Assembly: GCF_001468265.1 (NCBI RefSeq)
Contig: NZ_LNRZ01000001.1
Location: 434,001-498,000, forward strand
Source of the DNA: Sphingopyxis sp. H050
GTDB taxonomy: Bacteria > Pseudomonadota > Alphaproteobacteria > Sphingomonadales > Sphingomonadaceae
Direction of reading: 5' to 3'
DNA length: 64,000 bases
In this document: in pieces, positions 55,780-63,252 of the stretch
Layout: each line of letters starts with the position of its first letter
Numbering within the stretch: position 1 is the stretch's first letter
The notes under the pieces: generated by a model
The model's input: only the letters and a program-made list of their open reading frames with translations
Told to the model about the DNA's origin: nothing
The model's database searches: none
Position numbers and translations under genes: made by a program

Positions 55780-57192
55780 ATGTCGCAACCTGGGAGAGAG
55801 GCTTCGGCCGGAACAACCGACCTTGAATCACTTCGCGCGCGTATTGATGCATGGCTCGTCAAGGACGAAGCGAGCGGCCGGTTTCAAATCGATCGGGCCG
55901 CCTTTACGGATGCCGAGGTCTTCGCGCTCGAGATGAAGTATATTTTCGAGCGAAACTGGGTTTTCCTCGCGCACGAGAGCCAGGTGGCCAAGCCGAACGA
56001 CTTCCTGACAACCTTCATCGGCCGGCAACCCGTGATCCTTTCACGCGACAGGTCGGGCAACCTGCACTGCATGATCAACGCCTGCGCGCATCGCGGCGCA
56101 CGTGTCTGCCGGGAGAAGAGCGGCAGTCGCCGTAACTTTACCTGCCCCTTCCACGGTTGGACCTACGACCCAGCCGGTCGGCTGCTCGACGTCACCGACG
56201 AGGCCGGAGGAGGCTACGCGCCCGGATTCAAGCGCGAAGATTATGGGCTCGAACATGTCGCGCGGCTTGAAACCTACCGGGGTTTCGTCTTTGCGAGTCT
56301 CGACCCGGACGTGGTATCGCTCGAAGACTATCTTGCCGGGGCGAAGACCTTCATCGATCTGATGGTCGACCAGTCCATCGAGGGGAATCTCGAGGTTCTG
56401 CCCGGCGCAACGCGCTACCGCTACCGCGGCAACTGGAAGCTGCAGGTCGAAAACGGCCTTGACGGCTACCATATCGGGACGGTGCACGCGAACTACTTCA
56501 TGACAGTAGCCCGCCGCGTCGACGGAACCTCGAAGAACGAGACAAGGGCCTTTGATTTCGGTCGCTGGAACCAGCTCGAGGGGGGGTCATTTTCGTTCGA
56601 CAACGGGCACTGCGTGCTCTGGAATGACTATGCGAATTTCCAGGATCGTCCCAATTTCGAAATACTGGAGTGGCTGCAGTGCGAGCGGGGCGAGGAGCGC
56701 GCCACATGGATGAACGGCAGAATCCGAAATCTTGAGCTGTTCCCCAATGTGTTCCTGATGGATCAGACCAGCACGCAGATTCGCATCATTCGGCCGATCT
56801 CGGTCGATGAGACCGAGGTGACGACCTATTGCATCGCTCCGGTCGGTGAAAGCGACCGCGCCCGTGCGTTACGCATTCGCCAATATGAGGATTTTTTCAA
56901 CGCCAGCGGAATGGCAACGCCCGACGATCTCACCGAGTTCAACAATTGCCAAGTCGGATTCGGCGGCGGCGCAGGGCGGGCGAACGATATGTCGCGCGGC
57001 GCGACGAGGTGGGTGCGCGGAGTCAGCAGTCACGGCGACGCGCTCGGTGTCGATGCCATCATGAGCGGGACCGCCGTGGCGGATGAGGGCCTCTATGTGG
57101 CTATCCACGACGAGTGGGTCTCGCGGATGCATACCGCGATCGAGCGCGAGGAGACGGAGCGCGCGACCGCGGTTCCGGAGATGGCAAAATGA
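55780..57192 (+). CDS. Rieske oxygenase D, large (alpha) subunit (benzoate type)
   Basis: A 470-residue alpha subunit similar in layout to BenA/XylX. Rieske ligands are C102, H104, C122 and H125 (CAHRGA ... CPFHGW). The iron site is D228, H231 and H236 in the canonical NWKLQVENGLDGYH helix followed by IGTVH. The probable substrate is a benzoate-like acid that becomes a cis-diol carboxylate. GGAG with 8 bases spacing favours ATG 55780 over 55768. Followed by its beta subunit (ATGA overlap) and a PdxA-like dehydrogenase. Confidence 0.9.
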   Translation: MSQPGREASAGTTDLESLRARIDAWLVKDEASGRFQIDRAAFTDAEVFALEMKYIFERNWVFLAHESQVAKPNDFLTTFIGRQPVILSRDRSGNLHCMINACAHRGARVCREKSGSRRNFTCPFHGWTYDPAGRLLDVTDEAGGGYAPGFKREDYGLEHVARLETYRGFVFASLDPDVVSLEDYLAGAKTFIDLMVDQSIEGNLEVLPGATRYRYRGNWKLQVENGLDGYHIGTVHANYFMTVARRVDGTSKNETRAFDFGRWNQLEGGSFSFDNGHCVLWNDYANFQDRPNFEILEWLQCERGEERATWMNGRIRNLELFPNVFLMDQTSTQIRIIRPISVDETEVTTYCIAPVGESDRARALRIRQYEDFFNASGMATPDDLTEFNNCQVGFGGGAGRANDMSRGATRWVRGVSSHGDALGVDAIMSGTAVADEGLYVAIHDEWVSRMHTAIEREETERATAVPEMAK

Positions 57193-57683
57193 GCAGCGAG
57201 GTTGCACAATGGGTGGCGATCCAGCGCTTCCTTGGCCGCGAAGCCGCAGCGTTGGACGCCAAGGATTGGGACAGCTGGCTGGACCTCTATCACCCCGAGG
57301 CCGAATATTGGGTTCCGGCCTGGGACGACAGCGGCCGACTGACCGAAGACCCCGAGCGCGAGATCTCGCTGATTTACTACCCAACTCGCGCGGGCCTCGA
57401 GGACCGCGTCTACAGGATCAGGACGGGACGATCGTCAGCGAGCTCTCCGGCACCGCGAACATCTCACCTGTTCAGCCTGCTTTCTGTCGAGCAAGTCGAC
57501 GGTGCCATTCAGGCGAGGACCAACTGGTCGGCAACGTCGGTGCTGGAGGATCGGCCGACGGTATATTGCGGCTCGGCCGTTTACGACCTTGAACCCCACG
57601 GCGACACATTTGTCATTCGGCGCAAATATACCATTGTAGTCAACGACATGGCGCAGACGATGCTCGATGTCTACAGCATCTGA
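57189..57683 (+). CDS. Rieske oxygenase D, small (beta) subunit
   Basis: A 164-residue benzoate-type beta subunit, marked by REAAALDAKDWDSWLDLYHP, EYWVPAWDDSG and ISLIYYPTRAGLEDRVYRI. The ATG overlaps the alpha stop. Its own stop lies 17 bp inside the next gene, so alpha, beta and PdxA-like proteins are translated as a unit. Confidence 0.88.
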   Translation: MSSEVAQWVAIQRFLGREAAALDAKDWDSWLDLYHPEAEYWVPAWDDSGRLTEDPEREISLIYYPTRAGLEDRVYRIRTGRSSASSPAPRTSHLFSLLSVEQVDGAIQARTNWSATSVLEDRPTVYCGSAVYDLEPHGDTFVIRRKYTIVVNDMAQTMLDVYSI

Positions 57684-58689
57684 GGCAGCGGCGGTGACGT
57701 CCGGGACAGGTGGCAGGCCCTGTATCGGGACGATGGTCGGCGAACCCGCCGGTATCGGTCCCGAGGTGGTCGTGCGTGCGTGGGCGACGGGGCGGGTGCA
57801 CGAGGTTTCGATACCCATGCTGGTCGGCTCGGCGGCGTCCATCGAACGCGCGCTGGAAGTGACGGGCGTCGCGGCGCGCGTCCGGGTCTTGCGCTCGTTC
57901 GACGCGCCGAGCGACGATCCTGCGATCATCGACGTCCTCGACACCGGCGCACTTGATGCGGCCGATCTCCCTTTTGCAGAAGATACCCTCGCGTCTGGCC
58001 TGGCAACCGCTCAGTGGCTCGCCGAGCTCGACGCGCTGGCCCGCGACGGACATTTTGCCGGGACGGTAATGGGGCCGATCAGCACCGGCTCGCTCAAGCT
58101 GGCCGGCAAGCTCGATATGGTCATCAGCCCGACCCCGGGCGAAAGCTACCTGCTTTTGCTCACCGGGCCGTTGCGCGTTGCCCACCTGACGGACCACATG
58201 TCGATCCGCACAGTCTGCGATCTCATCACACCCGACCTTATCGATGGAGCCCTGCAGCAAATCGACGCGGCAATGCGAAGCTGGGGTGTCAACGATCCTC
58301 GCATCGTCGTGGCAGGGCTCAATCCGCACGCGACCGGCGAGGAGGAGGTGCGTGCCATCGCCCCGGGCGTTGCGCGCGCGCGGCAGCGCGGGATCAACGT
58401 CGAAGGGCCGTCGGCTCCGGATACAGTGTTTCGCCAGTGCATAGAGGGTCGTTACGATCTGGTGCTCGCGATGTTTCACGACCAGGGCCATATTGCCGTG
58501 AAGACGTGGGGCTTTTCCGGGAATTGCGTCATCATGATGGGGCCACCCTATCTCCACATGTCGGTTGCGCACGGGACGGCCTACGACATCGTGGGAACCG
58601 GGAAGGCAGATCCCGCGATGATGCTCAGCGCAATGCGGACCTGCGGTGTCCTGGCAGCGGGGAAAGGCTTCTCCGGAATCGACAACTGA
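57667..58689 (+). CDS. PdxA/TphB-like dehydrogenase 2
   Basis: A 340-residue PdxA-family protein with metal histidines H177 (LTDHMSI), H221 (GLNPHATG) and H271 (MFHDQGH) and the N-terminal VGEPAGIGPE. As in the first copy, the GHTE motif of vitamin B6 PdxA is replaced (TPGESYLL). It follows a benzoate-type Rieske oxygenase, where benzoate pathways normally have an SDR (BenD/XylL). A TphB-like decarboxylating cis-diol dehydrogenase giving a catechol for the downstream meta-cleavage genes is the best inference. Confidence 0.82.
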   Translation: MSTASEAAAVTSGTGGRPCIGTMVGEPAGIGPEVVVRAWATGRVHEVSIPMLVGSAASIERALEVTGVAARVRVLRSFDAPSDDPAIIDVLDTGALDAADLPFAEDTLASGLATAQWLAELDALARDGHFAGTVMGPISTGSLKLAGKLDMVISPTPGESYLLLLTGPLRVAHLTDHMSIRTVCDLITPDLIDGALQQIDAAMRSWGVNDPRIVVAGLNPHATGEEEVRAIAPGVARARQRGINVEGPSAPDTVFRQCIEGRYDLVLAMFHDQGHIAVKTWGFSGNCVIMMGPPYLHMSVAHGTAYDIVGTGKADPAMMLSAMRTCGVLAAGKGFSGIDN

Positions 58690-58745
58690 CCCGGCTGGCT
58701 GGCCGCCACCGGACTTGATCCGCCCTTGAAGTCGCGGAGTTACGA

Positions 58746-59351
58746 ATGCAGCTATTCTACGCGCCCGGGCTCTGTTCCTTGGCCCCTCACATCGCGCTCG
58801 CGCGCACCGGCAAGGCCTTCTCCCTGACGAGAGTCGATATGGCCACGCGCCTCACGGAAGACGGGCTGGATTTCCGTGATATCAAGCGGTCCGGAAAAAT
58901 ACCCGCGCTCCGCCTCGCCTCGGGAGAGGTTCTCACCGAGACTCTGGCTATCCTGCTTTATGTCGCCGATCTCGCGCCCGGGTCAGGGCTTGCGCCGCCC
59001 GCAGGATCCTTCGAAAGATATTTGTTCACGGACCTACTCGGTTTCATCTCTTCGGAGATTCACAAGAGCTTCGTGCCCCTTTTTTCAAAGGGGGCTCCGC
59101 AAGCTGCCAAGGCAGCGGCACGAGCCGAAGTGCTGCGCCATCTCGAAGCGCTGGAGGCCTGTCTCCACGAGAGAAGCTATTGCTTCGGACAGACCTTCAC
59201 AGTGGCCGACGCCTATCTCTTCTGCATCTTGGGATGGGCGCCGCTCTGCGGCATCGAACTGGCCGCTTTCCCTTCGCTCAGTCGCTTCCGGGAGCGCATT
59301 GCCGCCGAAAAGGGCGTGAGCGAAGCTCTTCGGGCCGAGGGACTTCTGTGA
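58746..59351 (+). CDS. Glutathione S-transferase, beta class (BphK-like)
   Basis: A 201-residue GST with the thioredoxin-like N-terminal domain and the beta-class cysteine C10 in YAPGLCSLAPHIAL; TETLAILLYVADLAPG and a C-terminal helical domain (CFGQTFTVADAYLFCILGW) complete the fold. BphK-type GSTs sit in many aromatic meta-cleavage operons, where they may dehalogenate or detoxify intermediates. Glutathione is also needed by the HCCA isomerase in block 2. Confidence 0.87.
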   Translation: MQLFYAPGLCSLAPHIALARTGKAFSLTRVDMATRLTEDGLDFRDIKRSGKIPALRLASGEVLTETLAILLYVADLAPGSGLAPPAGSFERYLFTDLLGFISSEIHKSFVPLFSKGAPQAAKAAARAEVLRHLEALEACLHERSYCFGQTFTVADAYLFCILGWAPLCGIELAAFPSLSRFRERIAAEKGVSEALRAEGLL

Positions 59352-59376
59352 ATTCGGCGGCATGTTCCCATTTACC

Positions 59377-59406
59377 TGTTGCAAACGCGTTTCTCATGGT
59401 GCAACA
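59377..59406. promoter_or_regulatory. TGTTGCA / TGCAACA inverted pair before the meta-cleavage genes
   Basis: TGTTGCA (59377-59383) and TGCAACA (59400-59406) are perfect inverted 7-mers 16 bases apart; GTGCAAC is contained in the right arm. The pair is in the 159-bp space upstream of the hydrolase gene and matches the operator words at 55602-55653, suggesting a second regulated promoter inside block 3. Confidence 0.5.
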
Positions 59407-59510
59407 ATTTCATTACAGACGGCCGATATTCAACGGACGGAACGGAGGGTGAGGATGCTCGAAGCGACCAATGCCATTTGCACGTGTTTCCATGCGATGG
59501 AGGTTGAGGC

Positions 59511-60359
59511 ATGACCTCCGAAACGATCCAGGATCGCCCGGAAATCGGCAAGTCGACGACGTTCGACGGAGTGACCACAAATTATCACGATATCGGGTCG
59601 GGCGATCCCATCTTGCTCGTTCACGGGTCGGGGCCCGGCGTGACGTCGTGGGCAAACTGGCGGCTCAATATGCCGGTGTTCGCCGAAGAGTTCCGGGTCA
59701 TCGCGCCCGACATGCTGGGCTTCGGTTACAGCGATTCCATTGGCGCGATCACCGACAAGCGGGTGTGGACGGACCAGTTGGTGCGCCTGCTGGATGAGCT
59801 CGGTCTCGAACGGGTCTCGATGGTCGGCAATTCTTTCGGCGGCGGCGTCACGCTCGCCTTCATGATCGCACATCCCGACCGGGTGCACCGGGCGGTTCTT
59901 ATGGGCGCCGCCGGGCTCGAGTTCCCGCTGACGCCGGCTCTCGACTTCGTCTGGGGTTACGAGCCTTCGCGCGAGGCGATGCACGCATCGCTCAAGATGC
60001 TCGCTTGGGATCAAAGCCGCCTGACCGACGACCTGATCGATTCCAGATATCAGGCCAGCATTCGGCCCGGCGCGCACGAGCCATATCGCGCCACGTTCGG
60101 GGGGCCGGATCGGCAGGCGGGGATCAATATGCTGGCGAGCCGCGAGGAAGATATCGCGGCGTTGCCGCACGAGGTCCTCATTCTTCACGGCAAGGCAGAC
60201 CAGGTGATCCCGCAGGAAGTTTCCCTGCGCCTCGGCAACCTCATCGAACATTCGGACGTCCGCTTCTTCGGCGAATGCGGCCATTGGGTTCAGATCGAGC
60301 GCATGGCCAGCTTCAATCGGGCAGTGTCCGAGTTCTTCAAACATGGGCTGAAATGGTAA
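59511..60359 (+). CDS. Meta-cleavage product hydrolase (XylF/DmpD-like)
   Basis: A 282-residue alpha/beta hydrolase. The oxyanion region HGSGPGVTSWANW, nucleophile S108 in GNSFGG, acid D230 in HGKADQVIP and H258 in GHWVQIE give a full catalytic triad. VIAPDMLGFGYS is typical of 2-hydroxymuconic semialdehyde hydrolases, which split the ketone-type ring-fission product into a dienoate and an acid. GGAGG before the ATG supports the start. Confidence 0.88.
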   Translation: MTSETIQDRPEIGKSTTFDGVTTNYHDIGSGDPILLVHGSGPGVTSWANWRLNMPVFAEEFRVIAPDMLGFGYSDSIGAITDKRVWTDQLVRLLDELGLERVSMVGNSFGGGVTLAFMIAHPDRVHRAVLMGAAGLEFPLTPALDFVWGYEPSREAMHASLKMLAWDQSRLTDDLIDSRYQASIRPGAHEPYRATFGGPDRQAGINMLASREEDIAALPHEVLILHGKADQVIPQEVSLRLGNLIEHSDVRFFGECGHWVQIERMASFNRAVSEFFKHGLKW

Positions 60360-60378
60360 AAACTCTGGGAGAGTCATA

Positions 60379-61302
60379 ATGGCAGTTACAGGCGTCATGC
60401 GTCCGGGCTATGTCCAGATGCGCGTCCTCGATCTCGACGAGGCGACCCTCCATTATCGCGATCGCATCGGGTTGGAGTTGGTCGGGCGGTCAGGCGACCG
60501 CGCGTTCTTTCGCGGCTTCGACGAATTTGATCGCCACAGCATCATTTTGCGCGAAGCCGACATGCCCGGCCTCGACAGGATAGGCTTCAAGGTGTGCAGC
60601 GAGAAGGATCTGGATCATTTCGCGGAGCGCCTCGCAGCTGGCGGCGTCGCTACCGACTGGATCGCGGCGGGTGAGGACCCGGGCGTCGGCCGCAAGCTGC
60701 GGTTTGCAGTTCCGACGGGTCACATTTTCGACCTCTATGCCGAAATGGAGCTTTCGGCGGATGGTCCGCCGGTGAAAAATCCGGACGTCTGGCGCAGCGA
60801 ACCGCGGGGCATGCGGGCGATGCGTTATGATCACTCCGCGCTCAATGGCATCGATGTTGCCGGTTCGGCGCGCATCTTCGTGGATGCTCTGGATTTCTCC
60901 GTCACCGAGGAACTGGTTGACGAGGAGAGCGGCGCGCGCCTTGGCATATTCCTGAGCTGTAGCAACAAGGCGCATGATATCGCCTTTCTTGCTGGTCCCG
61001 AGGACGCGAAAATTCACCACACCTCGTTCCGTCTGGAATCGTGGAACGATGTCGGCAATGCGGCGGATATCATCAGCCGATATGACATCTCTCTCGACAT
61101 CGGTCCGACTCGACACGGGATCACGCGCGGGCAGACCATCTACTTCTTCGATCCGTCCGGCAACCGGAACGAAACCTTCTCCGGCGGCTACGATTATTAT
61201 CCGGACAATCCGCGAAGGACATGGGGGGTCGATCAGGCCGGCAAGGCGATCTTCTACTATGAGAAGGCGCTGAACGACCGGTTCATGACGGTCAATACAT
61301 GA
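60379..61302 (+). CDS. xylE: Catechol 2,3-dioxygenase
   Basis: Opens catechol next to the diol to 2-hydroxymuconic semialdehyde. The 307-residue length equals that of XylE. Metal ligands H152 (YDHSALN), H214 (KIHHTSF) and E265 (GNRNETF), and active-site H199 (KAHDIAF), H246 (TRHGIT) and Y255 (TIYFFDPS), sit at almost the same numbers as in XylE. The C-terminus NDRFMTVNT is also characteristic. GGGAGAG precedes the start. It is coupled in order with the hydrolase and semialdehyde dehydrogenase. Confidence 0.92.
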   Translation: MAVTGVMRPGYVQMRVLDLDEATLHYRDRIGLELVGRSGDRAFFRGFDEFDRHSIILREADMPGLDRIGFKVCSEKDLDHFAERLAAGGVATDWIAAGEDPGVGRKLRFAVPTGHIFDLYAEMELSADGPPVKNPDVWRSEPRGMRAMRYDHSALNGIDVAGSARIFVDALDFSVTEELVDEESGARLGIFLSCSNKAHDIAFLAGPEDAKIHHTSFRLESWNDVGNAADIISRYDISLDIGPTRHGITRGQTIYFFDPSGNRNETFSGGYDYYPDNPRRTWGVDQAGKAIFYYEKALNDRFMTVNT

Positions 61303-61312
61303 CACCGCCGCC

Positions 61313-61738
61313 ATGGTTGAGAACTATCGAACCATAACGCATCAAGCTGCCGTGCAGGCCGTTGCGGCAGCTGTCGGACACGGCGCCGCGAACGGTACGC
61401 CGGTAGTCGCCGCGGTCGTCGGGGCTTCCGGTGAGTTGGTCGCGTTCCTGCGGGGAGGCGCGGCACCGTTCCACTCCGAGAAGATTGCGCAGGACAAGGC
61501 GTTCACCGCTGCAAGTTTCAAGGTTCCTACTGCCGAAGTTTACGATCTGGTGTCGGGATCGGCTGCGCTTTGCGAAGGTATCGCGCACCAGCCCCGTGTC
61601 GTGATGTTCGGGGGAGGCGTCCCGGTCGTCTTCGACGGAGAATGTGTTGGGGGAATTGGCGTTTCGGGCGGCAGCGAGGAAGTCGACGTCGCCTGCGCCA
61701 ATGCGGCTGCCGCTGCGATCGGGGCGAGGGAGTTTTAA
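61313..61738 (+). CDS. GlcG/HbpS-like (DUF336) protein of the meta operon
   Basis: A 141-residue protein of the GlcG/HbpS family (PF03928), with VVAAVVGASGELVAFLRGGA, EKIAQDKAFTAASF and the end GGIGVSGGSEEVDVACANA. Family members occur often in catechol meta-cleavage operons; some bind haem and one proposed role is reactivation or iron handling for the dioxygenase. The position between catechol 2,3-dioxygenase and the semialdehyde dehydrogenase fits. The exact function here is not known. Confidence 0.85.
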   Translation: MVENYRTITHQAAVQAVAAAVGHGAANGTPVVAAVVGASGELVAFLRGGAAPFHSEKIAQDKAFTAASFKVPTAEVYDLVSGSAALCEGIAHQPRVVMFGGGVPVVFDGECVGGIGVSGGSEEVDVACANAAAAAIGAREF

Positions 61739-63250
61739 ATGGAACAGGCAAGGCGGCTCGAGGCTACGGACGCGGCAGGCGGATTGGAGATTGCACGCCA
61801 TATTCTAAATTATATCGATGGCCGTTTCGAAAAGGGCAGCGCAGGCGCCACCTTTGCCAACATCGATCCTGCAAGCGGCCTCGAAACGGGGCGCGTCCAC
61901 GAGGCGACGCGAGCGGATGTCGATCGCGCTGTCGGGGCAGCCCGGCGCGCGCTGACCGGCCCCTGGGGCAAGATGACGACGGCTGAACGCGTCCGACTCA
62001 TTGCCGCGGTCGCCGACGAGATCGAGCGCAGGGCGGAGGACTTTCTGGCCGCCGAGGTCGCCGATACCGGCAAGCCGCGTCACGTCGCTTCGCATATCGA
62101 CATTCCGCGGGGCGCGTCGAATTTCCGGATGTTCGCGGACGTCGTCTCGACCCTTCCCACCGAGACGTTCTCCACCCCGACCCCCGACGGGGCGGGCGCG
62201 CTCAATTATTCTGTCCGCAAGCCGAAAGGCGTCGTGGCCGTCGTTTGCCCATGGAACTTTCCGCTTTTGCTCATGACCTGGAAGGTAGGACCGGCGCTTG
62301 CTTGCGGTAACACGGTGGTCGTCAAACCTTCGGAGGAGACGCCCCGGACCGCCGCGCTGCTGGGCGAGGTGATGGACGCGGTGGGTATGCCTGCGGGCGT
62401 GTACAATGTTGTACACGGGTTCGGCCCGGATGCGGCCGGGGAGTTCCTGACCTCCCATCCAGGTGTCGATGCCATCACCTTCACGGGGGAGACAGGTACG
62501 GGCGAGGCGATCATGAAGCAGGCGGCCGTGGGGGTTCGCGATATCAGCTTCGAACTGGGCGGTAAGAATCCTGCGGTGATTTTTGCCGATGCCGATCTGG
62601 ACAAGGCGGTCGAAGGGGTGTCGCGAGCGGCGTTTCTCAACACCGGGCAGGTCTGCCTCGGGACGGAGCGCATCTACGTCGAGCGCTCCATATTCGAGCC
62701 CTTTGTAGCGAGGCTCGCCGCCGCTGCCCAAGCGCTCAGGCCGGGCGACGTCAATGATCCCCAATATGTCGGTCCCTTGATCAGCGAAGAGCATCGCCAA
62801 AAGGTGCTCGGCTATTACGAGCGGGCGCTGGCGGAAGGGGCCACGTTGATCACGGGGGGCGGTATACCGCAAGTCGATCCGGCCGCGTCCGGGGGCTTCT
62901 GGATCGAGCCGACAATTTGGACGGGGCTGCCCCACGACGCGGCCGTTATGCGCGAGGAAATATTCGGACCATGCTGCGGTGTGATCCCGTTCGACAGCGA
63001 AGACGAAGCCGTCGCTCTCGCAAATGACACCAGCTATGGCCTGTGTGCGACGATCTGGACCCAGAACCTGTCTCGCGCGCACCGCGTCGCGGCCGCCATG
63101 TCGGTCGGCATTTGCTGGGTGAACTGCTGGTTCTTACGTGATCTGCGGACGGCGTTCGGTGGAGCGGGCCAATCCGGGATCGGCCGTGAAGGCGGGCAGC
63201 ACAGCCTCGAATTCTATACCGAACTCGAAAATATCTGCGTGAAGGTTTGA
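61739..63250 (+). CDS. xylG: 2-hydroxymuconic semialdehyde dehydrogenase
   Basis: A 503-residue ALDH oxidising the aldehyde-type ring-fission product to 4-oxalocrotonate (2-hydroxymuconate). Visible features are NYIDGRFEKG at the N-terminus, VCPWNFPLLLMTWK, the catalytic glutamate in FELGGKNP, the cysteine in TGQVCLGTERIYVER and GGAGQSGIGREGG at the end. These fit the XylG/DmpC subgroup better than general ALDHs. GAGGGAG precedes the ATG, which directly follows the upstream stop. Confidence 0.88.
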   Translation: MEQARRLEATDAAGGLEIARHILNYIDGRFEKGSAGATFANIDPASGLETGRVHEATRADVDRAVGAARRALTGPWGKMTTAERVRLIAAVADEIERRAEDFLAAEVADTGKPRHVASHIDIPRGASNFRMFADVVSTLPTETFSTPTPDGAGALNYSVRKPKGVVAVVCPWNFPLLLMTWKVGPALACGNTVVVKPSEETPRTAALLGEVMDAVGMPAGVYNVVHGFGPDAAGEFLTSHPGVDAITFTGETGTGEAIMKQAAVGVRDISFELGGKNPAVIFADADLDKAVEGVSRAAFLNTGQVCLGTERIYVERSIFEPFVARLAAAAQALRPGDVNDPQYVGPLISEEHRQKVLGYYERALAEGATLITGGGIPQVDPAASGGFWIEPTIWTGLPHDAAVMREEIFGPCCGVIPFDSEDEAVALANDTSYGLCATIWTQNLSRAHRVAAAMSVGICWVNCWFLRDLRTAFGGAGQSGIGREGGQHSLEFYTELENICVKV

Positions 63251-63252
63251 CC

